Source: Pachysolen tannophilus NRRL Y-2460 (Eukaryota > Ascomycota > Pichiomycetes > Alaninales > Pachysolenaceae). From it: a stretch of DNA of 64,000 bases. The stretch spans positions 1 through 64,000 of the forward strand of contig KV454016.1 of the NCBI GenBank assembly GCA_001661245.1, in the 5' to 3' direction. The notes under the pieces were generated by a model. That model made no database searches and was not told the origin of the DNA. It worked only from the letters and a program-made list of their open reading frames with translations. Below, one piece after another: positions 10,430 to 20,593 of this stretch. Each line of letters starts with the position of its first letter. Position 1 is the stretch's first letter. The translations under genes were made by a program, and so were the position numbers.

Positions 10430-11710
10430 ATGAAAATTATTATTGTTGGCGCTGGTTTGGGTGGTTTAAGTGCTGGAATTGCTTTAAAACAAGCGGGTCA
10501 CGATGTAATTGTTTTAGAAGCGGCACATGAGATTGCTGAAGTCGGTGCGGGAATTCAAATTTTGCCAAATGCCAGTAAAATATTGACTGAGTTTGGATTG
10601 AGGCCTATATTGGAAAAATTTGCAGGTTCTCCCAAAATGTGTTATATCAATGGTTGGAAAGGTAACACCATTACGGGCCTTGATTTTGAAAAACAAGGGG
10701 AAGTAATGGGATCGCCTTTCTGGGATTTCCACAGAGCAGACTTACATGGTGGTATGCTTCAGAAGTTTAAAGAATTGGGCGGTGAGACAATTGTTAATTG
10801 CAGAATTGATGATATTTTGTATGATGAATCCAAATTAGAAGCCACTGCTATTTCTTCTACAGGTGAAAGGTACATTGCAGACTTAATTGTTGGTGCAGAT
10901 GGTGTAAATTCCAAATTGAGAGAACTTTTAGTTGGACATAGTGATCCACCAACGAGAACCGGTGACTTAGCTTTTAGAATATTAATAAAAACTGAAGATG
11001 CAATGAAGTACCCGGAACTAGCTGACTTTGTCAACAATCCTCAAGTTAATTACTGGATTGGTCCTCAATGTCATTGTGTCAACTACGTTATCAAGCAGAA
11101 ACAATTTATCAACTTTGTTCTTCTTTGTCCAGATACAGTTCCTGAAGGAATGAATATTTCACCTGCCAGTGTCGAAGAAATAAAGAACATTTTCAAGGAT
11201 TGGGACGAAAGACTTCTTAAGATGATGGACCTCGTTGATAACAAAACAATCTACAAATGGAGATTGTGTTTCAGACCTGGAATTGAAAGTTGGTATCATG
11301 AAAATGGAATGTTTTGTTTATTGGGAGATTCTGTCCATGCCACATTGCCATATTTGGCATCTGGTGCAGGTATGTGTATTGAAGATGGATGTGTCTTGGG
11401 TCATTTGTTGAAAATGTATCCCGATAAGCGTGATCTTAAAACTGCTCTTAAAATTTACCAAGCTTGCAGGAAAGATAGAACTGAAAGAATTGTATCTAGA
11501 GGAAACTTACAGCAATATCTATACCACTTGGACGATGGTGAGGAGCAAGAAGAAAGAGACAGAATTCTAAGACTTCCTGATCCTCCTGCTGGAGAAGCAT
11601 TTGTTTGGAGAGATAAAGAATTGGCCCCTTGGCTTTTGAAATACGATGCTATGAAAGATATTCAAGATAAAATATTCGCACTTAAATCCGGTTCGGCCTT
11701 GCATGTATAG
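10430..11710 (+). CDS. FAD-dependent salicylate / 4-hydroxybenzoate 1-hydroxylase-type monooxygenase
   Basis: A 426-residue class A flavoprotein monooxygenase. Visible family motifs are the N-terminal dinucleotide fold GAGLGGLSAG (residues 7-16) followed by the ribose-binding Glu in VLEAA, the DG motif GADGVNSKLR (about 160-170), and the GD motif LLGDSVHATLPYLASGAG (about 300-317), which binds the FAD phosphates. Members such as salicylate hydroxylase and the yeast 4-hydroxybenzoate 1-hydroxylase (MNX1 of Candida parapsilosis) hydroxylate and decarboxylate benzoates with NAD(P)H and oxygen. No intron is needed and length is normal. The neighbouring phenol hydroxylase would act next, turning the resulting phenol or hydroquinone into a ring-cleavage substrate. 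The exact benzoate is not decidable from sequence alone. Confidence 0.9.
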   Translation: MKIIIVGAGLGGLSAGIALKQAGHDVIVLEAAHEIAEVGAGIQILPNASKILTEFGLRPILEKFAGSPKMCYINGWKGNTITGLDFEKQGEVMGSPFWDFHRADLHGGMLQKFKELGGETIVNCRIDDILYDESKLEATAISSTGERYIADLIVGADGVNSKLRELLVGHSDPPTRTGDLAFRILIKTEDAMKYPELADFVNNPQVNYWIGPQCHCVNYVIKQKQFINFVLLCPDTVPEGMNISPASVEEIKNIFKDWDERLLKMMDLVDNKTIYKWRLCFRPGIESWYHENGMFCLLGDSVHATLPYLASGAGMCIEDGCVLGHLLKMYPDKRDLKTALKIYQACRKDRTERIVSRGNLQQYLYHLDDGEEQEERDRILRLPDPPAGEAFVWRDKELAPWLLKYDAMKDIQDKIFALKSGSALHV

Positions 11711-12153
11711 CCTAAAAGTAAATAATATTTTTTGTTTGATTTTTTTCTTTAGAAATATATAATACTAAAATATCTACTATTATCAGAACATAATATTCTT
11801 CTATCTTGTCCCGAATGCCGACATCAGATCAAGTATCATCTTTACCGGTATACCAATGGCAGTATGGTTTTTAGCGATACAAGATTACCGATTGCTTTTA
11901 CTATATCATACCACTTTGAAGTTATGGAATTTAAATCACCTTGATATGGGTAGTATTGATTGAAATCTGTCCGCAGGATGAATACGTCCACGCATTGATG
12001 GATTTTCTTACATGGGGACGTTACGTTAAGTTTATCTTAAACTTCATCCAGTACTTGCAGAGCCGATAAAGAAACAACTATAAAGATGTTATGTTTTGTT
12101 CCTAAAAAAAAAGAAACCTGAAGCTTCTACTATCATGTTGAAGTTGTAAGAAA
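11711..12153 (+). promoter_or_regulatory. Upstream region of the phenol hydroxylase gene
   Basis: GTCCAC lies at 11986-11991 and TGGGGAC at 12013-12019, about 135-170 bp before the start codon. A poly-A run (12104-12112) precedes the start. No gene is seen. Confidence 0.4.
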
Positions 12154-13985
12154 ATGACTACTTTAGATACTGATGTTTTAGTTGTTGGAGCTGGACCAGC
12201 TGGTTTGATGCTTGCGTATGTTACTTTAATCTTACAGGAATTTTTTCAATTAATTAATACTAATACCAGTGCAGATCTCTTCTTGCTCGTTTAGGAGTCA
12301 AAGTCATGATAGTTGATGATAGAGCAACAAAAACCTGTACAGGTAGAGCAGACGGTGTACAGCCGAAAACAATGGAAACATTTAAACAAATGGGTCTCCT
12401 GCATGAACTTAGTGGTAAAGGTGTTCGTGTATACGATATAACAATGTGGGAGTATTCAGATGAGAAAAAGGCATACAAGAGGGTGTCCTGTGAGCCTCAT
12501 TTCTCCGACGTTGTGGATTTAAGGGATCCTTATATTCTTCTTTTGCACCAAGGTATGATTGAAGATGCTTTCATCAGAGATATGTCTTCCAGAGGAGTAT
12601 CTGTTAAAAGAAACTCACTGTTCCAGAGTTACGAGATAAAAGGTGATTTTGTTCATTCTCGAATAAAACAAGGCGACACTGATATTGTTGTTAAATCAAA
12701 GTATGTAGTCGGCAGTGATGGTGCCCATTCTGCTGTACGTAAATGTATGCCAGAAGTCGAAATGGTAGGAGCTTCTACAGAGAGCGTGTGGGGTGTTATC
12801 GACGGAGAATTGGAAACTACATACCCTGATTTTTGGAGTAAGACTGTGATTTCATCAAAATCAGAAGGGACAGTTTTAGGTATCCCAAGAGAGAGAAATA
12901 TGACAAGACTTTATATCGAATTAGAAAAAAAATTGGACAACACTTCAGAAAAAGAAGTTGAAGAATTTATTAAGGATAAAGCTAGAAAAATCATGAAACC
13001 TTTTACTATTGAGTGGAATACAGTGGAATGGGTAGGATTATACACAGTTGGCCAGCGTGTTGCAAGTAAATTTATTGACGGAAAGAGAGTTTTCATAACT
13101 GGTGATGCTTCTCATTCTCATTCCCCGAAAGCAGCTCAAGGTATGAATGTATCAATGCATGATTCTTGGAATCTTGGTTGGAAGTTAGCATATTATATTA
13201 AAGGCTATTCAACAGAAGAAGTTTTGTTATCCTATGAAGTCGAACGAAGAAAAATTGCTCAAGACTTGATCGATTTTGACAAGGAACATGCTAATGCATT
13301 CAAAAATGTTGATCCAGAAGTTTTAAAAGCCAATTTTGAACGGAACATTCGTTTTATTTGTGGAGTTGGTGCAGATTATAATCTTAATATATTAAATCAG
13401 AAGTCAAATGTACAATCTTCTTTGAAACCTGGCGAATTGCCAATACCAGCCAATGCCGTGAGATTTATTGATTCCAACCCGGTGGAATTGGAAAATGCAA
13501 TTCCTGCTTTGGGACAATTCAAGGTATTTATTTTTGCTGAAACTTTTGCTGCTTCTGAAGAGTTCTTGAAATCATTTAGTGATGAGGTTCAAGATAACTC
13601 TGTCTTGCAAAAATTTTTTGATGAGCATCCTTTAGATCTAAATTCTTTCAAATTAGAAGCAGATAAAATATCTCATAAAAGATATACTCCGGTTTCCGAA
13701 GTGTTAACTATGTCACTTGTTTTTGACACTAAGAGGTTTGAATTTGAGTTAGAGCAGCTCCCAGCATTGTTCCGTCCATATAAATGGTCGATATATTTGG
13801 AACCACCAATGGATGGACCTTTCAAAAAGTGGCTCCCAAAGACATTGCTGAAGAAAATTTCAATAGTCGTAGTAAGACCAGACGGTTATGTTGGAGCTCT
13901 TGAATCATTTGATATCAAAAAATCGCAGGCCAAAAAAGCTAGCGTATGGTTGAACAATTATTTTGAAAAAATTTTGGTCATCTAA
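12154..13985 (+). CDS. Phenol 2-monooxygenase / hydroquinone hydroxylase-type flavoprotein, one intron
   Basis: Exons are 12154-12215 and 12275-13985, giving 590 residues. The 59-nt intron (12216-12274) has donor GTATGT, branch point TACTAAT and acceptor GCAG; only this splice joins the FAD fold GAGPAGLMLA to SLLARLGVKVMIVDD in frame. Further motifs are VVGSDGAHSAVRK (DG motif), ITGDASHSHSPKAAQGMN (GD motif) and a C-terminal thioredoxin-like domain of about 170 residues ending in DGYVGAL, which is the phenol hydroxylase arrangement. Trichosporon phenol hydroxylase is about 665 residues, so this is somewhat shorter. Yeast relatives (the MNX2 type) hydroxylate hydroquinone or phenols. It lies just after the benzoate monooxygenase gene on the same strand, fitting consecutive pathway steps. 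Confidence 0.88.
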
Positions 13986-14275
13986 GTTAATAGCTACGCT
14001 AACTTAGCTTTTGAAAAATCATAATAGACACATAAAATAATAGAAATGTTATACAGACAAAAAAATAATAATATTTATAATATTTAGTATAGTTTTTTGT
14101 GGAAATGGTAACTTCAATAATGCTACTATTGGTTCTAATATAAAAAATTTACTCTTTTTCCTGAATGCAAGGTTACTTTAAAGTTTTGTATTTATACTCT
14201 CCTATAAATTTAAGATATATATATATATATATATTGTACCACGTATATGAGAACCAATTTCTGAAATAAGTTGAC
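13986..14275. other. Convergent 3' region
   Basis: Spacer between two convergent genes, containing an AT microsatellite (14213-14234). Nothing else is seen. Confidence 0.5.
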
Positions 14276-15004
14276 TCAATACGATGTGTGGGCACTTTCT
14301 GGGATGTTTAAGAGTTTACTAACGGGATTACCTTCCAACCAAGCCGGGATAGCCTTATACATATTGTAGAATCCTTCATTATTCATAGTTGGTAAGTCTC
14401 TTAAAACTTTATGACCAAGGGTTGACTGAGCAGCACCAAGATAACGATAACCTTCTGGGAAAAGTTCCAAAACTCTAGGATCAAAAATAGGAACCGTATG
14501 ACCATCTACTGGAACAACCTTATCCTTTTCATAAAAGACTTTGTAATACTGAACCTTCCAAACAGGGCCATTAGGACCTTCGGAAACCTTGCGAACAAAG
14601 AAAATAAAACGGGTGTCACATTCGATATCAACAGGAATGCCATCAATGTTGAATCTTTGAGTAATAGTTGCCTTCATCTTACCAACAGCACGGCCATTTT
14701 TTGGATTCAAGTCAACCAAAGTACCAATCTCACGATGCATAATAAAATCACCTCTTGCACGTCCCTTCTTAGATACCTCTATGAATTCATCTACAGTTAC
14801 ACCTCCACTCCAAGTGGTGAAAATATAGCCACCTTCATCCACAAATAAATCACGGAAGTTATTCCATTCTGAAGCATCACGGTAAACAGGCCAGCCTTTA
14901 CAAAGTTCTGAAACACGAATTCTATCTAGAACTTCGCTTTCTGGACCATTGATGTGGGACCAAACACTAGGTTGAGTTTCCTTTTCTGTGATATTGTAAA
15001 CCAT
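14276..15004 (-). CDS. SnoaL/NTF2-fold protein, candidate gallate/protocatechuate decarboxylase (Agdc1-like)
   Basis: A 242-residue soluble protein with one SnoaL-like (NTF2-fold) domain at about residues 30-180, recognisable from the LCKGWPVYRDASEWNNFRDLF opening and the FFVRKVSEG...WKVQYYKVFYEKD strands. Fungal proteins with this layout include the non-oxidative gallic acid decarboxylase Agdc1p of Blastobotrys adeninivorans; I recall this family link and cannot verify it here. Conserved His and Arg residues near MHREIGTLVDL could be catalytic, but this is inference. It is convergent with the phenol hydroxylase and followed by FDC1, so a decarboxylase of hydroxybenzoates would fit. GTGGGG lies 217 bp upstream. 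Confidence 0.7.
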   Translation of the reverse strand: MVYNITEKETQPSVWSHINGPESEVLDRIRVSELCKGWPVYRDASEWNNFRDLFVDEGGYIFTTWSGGVTVDEFIEVSKKGRARGDFIMHREIGTLVDLNPKNGRAVGKMKATITQRFNIDGIPVDIECDTRFIFFVRKVSEGPNGPVWKVQYYKVFYEKDKVVPVDGHTVPIFDPRVLELFPEGYRYLGAAQSTLGHKVLRDLPTMNNEGFYNMYKAIPAWLEGNPVSKLLNIPESAHTSY

Positions 15005-15937
15005 TGTAATCTCTTAATAATAGTAGCAATAATATTAATGAGATCTATTCTCATTGAGCTTTTAAATATCTTTCGGATAAATATCGATCGTTAACCATAG
15101 AATTTATTGCTCCATATCGGGGCCAGTAAACCATTTAGCTCTAATTGTTAATCTTGCATTGCAGTAAGCGAGCAACGCTTATTTCCGAATACTGTTGAAA
15201 CCGACTACAAAGAAATCATTGTGGGGATCAGGCATCCGGAAATTCCTCTTTGCTTCCTTTCGGTTTGAATCACAAATTGCTCAGTATTCTTCATTAAAAG
15301 ATATGCTTAGAGGAACATAAATAGTTTAATTCGAAAGAAAGATTTTTTTTGCATTTTTGTCAGAGTTAAAGCATAACTATGGCCCAGAGATGTCATGAAT
15401 TTTTCATTTTCTCTTTGAGTTCCTACTGGAAAGAAGATCTTGGAGGAAACATCGGTTCTGTGCCTTAGTTTCAATTTTCCTACTGGATGGATAGTCATAT
15501 TGATTTTAATTGTAAAATTACATAGTTTTCGTATAAATAAATGCAAAGCCTTGAACAAAACAGTATTACATGTTTTGTACGTGATGTATCACGATGCTAT
15601 TAAATTGATAATATCACAAATTTCATGTGTAAACTTAATTGAGCTTTTATCAATACAGATGTAAACGGTCTTCTGTGATGGGTCACTTAAGACAACCGTT
15701 GCATCAGTCATGATGGAAACTGAAATCAAATTAACAGATGGAGTTGTGGTCTCTTACGTAATAAAAAAGAAATGGCTACTAATCTTTTACTTAAATACTG
15801 AAAAGACTCATGTTCTAGATAAAAAAATGGTGGAAATTTATTTTATTGAACCAAAAAAAAAAATGAAAAATGAAAAAGAATAAGAAAAAAGAAAAAGAAA
15901 TCATCAAAAATATCTTATGTTATTTTTAACAGAACCA
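15005..15937 (-). promoter_or_regulatory. Upstream region of the SnoaL-family gene and 3' region of FDC1
   Basis: GTGGGG occurs at 15221-15226, followed by ATCCGG at about 15234-15239. From about 15300 to 15900 the sequence holds only short overlapping open frames on both strands, with no recognisable domain. An A/G-rich tract (15852-15905) precedes the FDC1 stop codon. Confidence 0.35.
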
Positions 15938-17515
15938 TCAATCAGTAAAGCCGTATTTCTTCCAGTTACTGAGAACCTTTTCCTGAACTTCTTTCGGATA
16001 GGCACCATGGAAGTTAGAAACAGCCCAATTTTGAGGCTTCTCGAACTCGAATGGGAATAGAGCGTTATAAACAGCTTTATGACCCCAGTTAGGTTTCTCG
16101 ACAGCACCATGGGACATAAACGGATTCAAAGGGAAATTTGGAATATCATTAAAAACAAACTCCGATATACCAGGGGTACGTCTTGTAGAAAGTGCCCAGA
16201 CTACCTCCTCTATATTGGTAATGTCTATATCTTCACCGACAATAATTACCTTTGGTGCCACAATACCTGCTTGTGAGGCAAAAATGATTCTACCTACGGT
16301 GGTGCAAAACTCTTCTGGGGTTGTATGCAAGTTCCGCAAACCTTCGTTATCGACTTGAACAACCATCCAACAAGTATGAGCCTCCCATGGAGACCATACC
16401 ATTTTGATAGGAAGCTTATGTTCATCCCTCAATACTCGAAGTAATTCTGCAGAAGCTAAGATACCCCAGGAGTGATTGCTTTCATCAGGTGCTTTTCCAG
16501 CAACTGAGAATGGCATAATTGGATCATCTCTATAGGTAATAGCATTAACTGTCATTAATGGGAATTTATGACTTTCTGAAGGAAACATGTAGCCATGATA
16601 TTCACCCATAGGACCTTCATCGGCCTTTTCTGTTGCCGAAATTGTTCCTTCAAATACAATTTCAGAATCAGCAGGAACGTATTGGTCATTGGTTTCACAT
16701 TTTACAACCTTGACAGATTCACCAGATAACGCACCAACATAATCACCTTCTGAAACAAATGCAGGAAGTGGCATTCCAGCAACGGTATTTGCCGCAGGTG
16801 GACCCCCAAAAAATACTGCCCAAGGCATATCCTTACCAATATCCAGCCACATCTTGTGTATTTGAGCAATATGTTGCGGTAATACAACAACACCAACCAT
16901 TTTGTTCTTACCACAAACCATTGCTCTTGCTATAGACCAGTTAGTCCATTTTCCATCGGGAGTCGTAGCAACATGTATACCGTAAGTCATAATATATTTA
17001 CCCCCATCAAAGTCATGAAGCTTTGGTACAGGCATCTTACTAAAATCTATATCATCTCCAAACAATTTATTTTGTTTAACAGGAGAATCAGTTTCATCAA
17101 CTTTCTCTGGAGGGTTAGGGGATAAATCTGGTACTTTAGCTAAAAAATTAGCAATTTCCTGAGGAGTAGCATTTGCCTCGAGACCAAGAGTAGTAGCCAT
17201 TCTCCCATATCGTTCTTCACGATTCTTCCTCAATCCATTAGGGCAACCAAAAAGACGAAATAAACCATTGCCATCCTTACCTTTTGGGTTATTCATCAAT
17301 GGAGCCTTGGATGGAAGCTCATAGCACCGCCTAGCAATTGCTGCTACTTCCAAATAAGGATCAACTTCTGTATCAATTACCGTTAAATCATTTTGCTTCT
17401 CAAGAGCTTTCAAGAATGCTCGAAAACTCAATACTGGTGTGCTTCTCTTCTCAGCACTACTGTAACTTCTTATACAAGCTTTTAAACAGCTTTTGGTCTT
17501 CACTCTCAAACTCAT
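15938..17515 (-). CDS. FDC1: Ferulic/phenylacrylic acid decarboxylase, UbiD family
   Basis: A 525-residue decarboxylase that uses prenylated FMN to remove CO2 from ferulate, coumarate, cinnamate and related acids, giving vinyl-phenols or styrenes. UbiD signatures are clear: the FMN-binding Arg in NWSIARAMV (about 190-198), and the catalytic Glu pair in EGPMGEYHGY (about 296-305), preceded by EIVFEGTISATEKAD. The N-terminus adds about 25 basic, Ser-rich residues compared with the 503-residue S. cerevisiae Fdc1, possibly a leader or an extension. FDC1 is divergently transcribed from PAD1 across a 215-bp promoter, the gene supplying its cofactor. In S. cerevisiae PAD1 and FDC1 are also adjacent and subtelomeric. 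Confidence 0.95.
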   Translation of the reverse strand: MSLRVKTKSCLKACIRSYSSAEKRSTPVLSFRAFLKALEKQNDLTVIDTEVDPYLEVAAIARRCYELPSKAPLMNNPKGKDGNGLFRLFGCPNGLRKNREERYGRMATTLGLEANATPQEIANFLAKVPDLSPNPPEKVDETDSPVKQNKLFGDDIDFSKMPVPKLHDFDGGKYIMTYGIHVATTPDGKWTNWSIARAMVCGKNKMVGVVVLPQHIAQIHKMWLDIGKDMPWAVFFGGPPAANTVAGMPLPAFVSEGDYVGALSGESVKVVKCETNDQYVPADSEIVFEGTISATEKADEGPMGEYHGYMFPSESHKFPLMTVNAITYRDDPIMPFSVAGKAPDESNHSWGILASAELLRVLRDEHKLPIKMVWSPWEAHTCWMVVQVDNEGLRNLHTTPEEFCTTVGRIIFASQAGIVAPKVIIVGEDIDITNIEEVVWALSTRRTPGISEFVFNDIPNFPLNPFMSHGAVEKPNWGHKAVYNALFPFEFEKPQNWAVSNFHGAYPKEVQEKVLSNWKKYGFTD

Positions 17516-17730
17516 CTCAATTATTCAATTGATATTAATATAACAACCCAATTTCACAAGTAAAATTATTTTTAATATATTTTATTTCTTCGAGCGGAAC
17601 TTTAGGGTAATAATTATATGCAACCTGTATGTAATACTTGCTCATTTCAAAGTCCACGAAAATTCATATCTTTAATACTTAAAAGAGTGGACTAAAAGTA
17701 CTTTTGGACATAAATAATAATTATCGAGAA
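17516..17730. promoter_or_regulatory. Divergent FDC1/PAD1 promoter
   Basis: A 215-bp shared intergenic region. It carries GTCCAC (17652-17657) and GTGGAC (17687-17692), an inverted pair 29 bp apart, and a GCGGAACTTTAGGG word near 17595-17608. The two genes make enzyme and cofactor, so joint control would make sense. Confidence 0.5.
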
Positions 17731-18402
17731 ATGTTGTTGTATCTGAAGAACTGCAATGGTTTATTTGCTAAGGGTATGCCATTTTTTTTGTTGCAAAAGC
17801 GTATGTTGAGTAGCTTACAAGAGTCTACAAGAAGAAAAAGAATCATTGTAGCAATGACAGGTGCATCAGGATCTATATATGGAATTAGAATTTTAGAGAC
17901 ATTGAAGAAAATGGGGATTGAAAGTCATCTTATTATGAGCAAATGGGCAGTGGCAACAATCAAATATGAGACTGATTATAGGATTGAAGACATTGTTGCA
18001 ATGGCAGATTATTTTCATGGGAACCAAGAAATGTCAGCAACTATATCAAGTGGTTCTTTTGTAACGGATGGGATGATAATAGCACCTTGTAGTCTGAAAT
18101 CACTAGCAGCTATTAGAACTGGACTTTGCTCAGATTTGATTAGTAGAGCTGCCGATGTTATAATTAAGGAAAATAGGAAGTTGGTTTTAATGGTTAGAGA
18201 GACTCCGTTAAGCCCTATACACTTGGATAATATGACCTATTTGTCACGGATTGGAGTGACCGTTTTCCCTCCTGTACCCGCCTTTTATGTTCGTCCTAAT
18301 TCTATAGATGATCTTGTCGAGCATACTGTTGGAAGGGTTTTAGACCAATTCAATCTTGATACTCTGAAGTTTGAACGTTGGAAAGGCTCTTTAAAAAAAT
18401 AG
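17731..18402 (+). CDS. PAD1: Flavin prenyltransferase, UbiX/Pad1 family
   Basis: A 223-residue enzyme that attaches dimethylallyl to FMN, making the prenyl-FMN cofactor required by FDC1. Family motifs are the N-terminal FMN-binding MTGASGSIYGIR (about residues 42-53), APCSLKSLAAIRTGLCSDLISRAADV (about 120-145), and the RETPLSPIHLDNM stretch (about 154-166). The first ATG is at 17731; the frame extends nine codons upstream only to a TTG. The first 40 residues are basic and hydrophobic, fitting the mitochondrial leader known for S. cerevisiae Pad1. A CTG codon falls where relatives have Met, supporting CTG as Leu. Confidence 0.95.
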   Translation: MLLYLKNCNGLFAKGMPFFLLQKRMLSSLQESTRRKRIIVAMTGASGSIYGIRILETLKKMGIESHLIMSKWAVATIKYETDYRIEDIVAMADYFHGNQEMSATISSGSFVTDGMIIAPCSLKSLAAIRTGLCSDLISRAADVIIKENRKLVLMVRETPLSPIHLDNMTYLSRIGVTVFPPVPAFYVRPNSIDDLVEHTVGRVLDQFNLDTLKFERWKGSLKK

Positions 18403-18994
18403 TTGAGAATAAAATAAAGCATCAATTTAAAAGTTCTTTTTCTTTTTTTTTTTTTTTTTTTTCTTCTTCCATGGCTATTGATACTCAATTGATTGTTTGA
18501 AGGAATGTTTATAGACTGCTGATATTACTTTTTATGCTGGTTCATATCCACTAGATATTTTTTTTTCTAACTGAAAAAAATCAAAATCAATTACGTTGCG
18601 TTTACACTTTCTAAATATTAATCATTTAAGAGGCCAAAAGATAATGAATGAGATACAAAGTTTTTCGTGTTATCGATTAAAGAATTACTCGATAAGCGTC
18701 GATAATTCTCATCATAGATCATATTTTTTTTTTTTTTATTTTATATATATAAGTCAACAACTTGCTTGTTGTATTTCATAAGTATTTAGCTTATACGTTA
18801 CGTGAATTATTTTCTTGAATTCTCAAAATATAAGAGTTTTTCTAAAAATCCATATATATATTCTCATAATCCGTCCTTTGATACGGATAATTCTATCTGT
18901 AAATTGTGTACTCAAACATAAATAATCAGTTCAAATCTATAAAGATTGAAAATGTAAAGCTTTACTTGTCTAATCTTTTCAAACACAAAATCAG
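18403..18994. other. Convergent spacer after PAD1
   Basis: Contains a long T tract (18437-18462) and other T runs. No gene is seen between the convergent PAD1 and MFS transporter genes. Confidence 0.5.
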
Positions 18995-20593
18995 TCATAC
19001 AGTTTCTATGCGTTGTTCACGATACTTCTCATCAAGTTCAAGAGCTCTGTGACCACCCCGAGCCTTCCTTTCAGAAGCTAATGTCTGTGCAAATTTTGAC
19101 TTTTCACGAATTACTTCACCTTTCCAATAAAATACATATATTGGTGTAGTTACTGCAAAAGCCATACAGGCAAGAATTGTTGACGGATATTCCAATGTAT
19201 ATGTCTTGAAATATTCATAAAATGGAGTAGAATAGATAGATGCAAGTCCAGCCAAAAAATCTCTAGCAAGCGCATTTCCTCCTGTAGCGGAAGCGGAATA
19301 AGGACCATAACTAGCAATCATATAATCAATAGTGGCCATATATATTGAATAATTGGCCAGTCCAACTAAAGTCGAAAATATCATGGGAGCAATCCAATGA
19401 ACACGAGGTGGTCCTAAACTTGTCCAGGAAAATCCAAACAAGCCTATTGTTTCCAAAGGTGCCATGAACAATAGCCACCAAAGCCGTTCTTCTGGGACAA
19501 AAGCATCGGGGTCTCTATGAATTAGCTTCTGTTGCGAATATATAACAGGAATAAAACTGAGATAAGCAAGAAGATAGCCAATAATCAAAGGTATCAACGC
19601 AAGACTAGTGTCAATGACGGTAAAATTCCATTGGGCATAAACCAAAGTATATGAATCAAGAAATGTAAAAATAAGCGCATCACTAAAACCACTCAAGAGA
19701 GAGAGACAAAGAACAATTGGTTCCCGAGCAAACATTATAAAAGGACGAGTCCAGATTGCAAATATTTCTTTTGTGTTAAGAGATTTATTAGATAACTCTC
19801 CTGGACCATAAACATTTTCTTCTCCTGCTTTCCGCCTTCTCTTGGCTTCACGTTTAAGCATGATGGTTGATCGTGTTTCTGGAACAACAAAAAAATGTAT
19901 AGCTTGAACTGCTCCACCAAAGATGAGTTGAATCCAAAAATTCCAATGCCAAGACAAAAATGTCTCAATAAAACCACCAACTAACCCTCCAACAACTGAC
20001 CCACCAACAGATGAAAGAACAACATAAGCAGTCGCATATTGTTGATCATTTGGTTCCCACATATCAGCTACCATCCCCAAAGTTACAGAACCTCCTGCAG
20101 ATGAAAGTCCTCCTAATGCACGACATACAACAAGTGTTCCATAATTAGGAGCTAAAGCACAAGGAATTTGCCAGATATTAACTAGAAAAAGACTCATTTG
20201 TAAAATAATCCAACGTCCATACTCTTCACTCCAAGGTGCCCAAAGTTCACTACCAAATGCATATAACACAAGAAATGTTAATTCAGGAACACGCGCGGCT
20301 TGTTCAGAAACATTAAAATGTTCGCTTAACTGAGTAACTGCATTCGCATATACACTTGTGTTAAAATTCATAGATACCTGAACAATAAATATCACTGAAA
20401 GTATGGTCCATTTTTTTATTGTTGAAAAGCTATAACCAAGAGCTTCATAATTGTCGGTTTCTTGAATCTCATATTTTCCATCTTCGCGAGCTTGTTCAGG
20501 AATATTGGAATTATTCGAAGCAGAACTCTTCTCTCCATCATTATCTGAGGTAGAGTTTGGATTTACTCTATAAATAAGTCTACTTTGATCCAT
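18995..20593 (-). CDS. MFS drug:H+ antiporter (DHA1-type) transporter
   Basis: A 532-residue plasma-membrane transporter. After a hydrophilic N-terminus (about 70 residues) come 12 predicted membrane segments split by a charged central loop (KREAKRRRKAGEENVYGPGEL). The ELWAPWSEEYGRW segment after helix 2 and CRALGGLSSAGGSVTLG in helices 4-5 are typical of fungal DHA1 exporters (TPO/FLU/CYHR-like). The charged tail (EREQRIETV-like) is normal. Lying between PAD1 and an old yellow enzyme gene, it may export toxic phenolics or take up a substrate; direction and cargo cannot be told from the sequence. Confidence 0.88.
   Translation of the reverse strand: MDQSRLIYRVNPNSTSDNDGEKSSASNNSNIPEQAREDGKYEIQETDNYEALGYSFSTIKKWTILSVIFIVQVSMNFNTSVYANAVTQLSEHFNVSEQAARVPELTFLVLYAFGSELWAPWSEEYGRWIILQMSLFLVNIWQIPCALAPNYGTLVVCRALGGLSSAGGSVTLGMVADMWEPNDQQYATAYVVLSSVGGSVVGGLVGGFIETFLSWHWNFWIQLIFGGAVQAIHFFVVPETRSTIMLKREAKRRRKAGEENVYGPGELSNKSLNTKEIFAIWTRPFIMFAREPIVLCLSLLSGFSDALIFTFLDSYTLVYAQWNFTVIDTSLALIPLIIGYLLAYLSFIPVIYSQQKLIHRDPDAFVPEERLWWLLFMAPLETIGLFGFSWTSLGPPRVHWIAPMIFSTLVGLANYSIYMATIDYMIASYGPYSASATGGNALARDFLAGLASIYSTPFYEYFKTYTLEYPSTILACMAFAVTTPIYVFYWKGEVIREKSKFAQTLASERKARGGHRALELDEKYREQRIETV

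Noticed and set aside
15307-15664. Overlapping small frames on both strands between the SnoaL-family gene and FDC1
   Set aside because: Neither strand shows a domain, and mutual overlap suggests chance openness.
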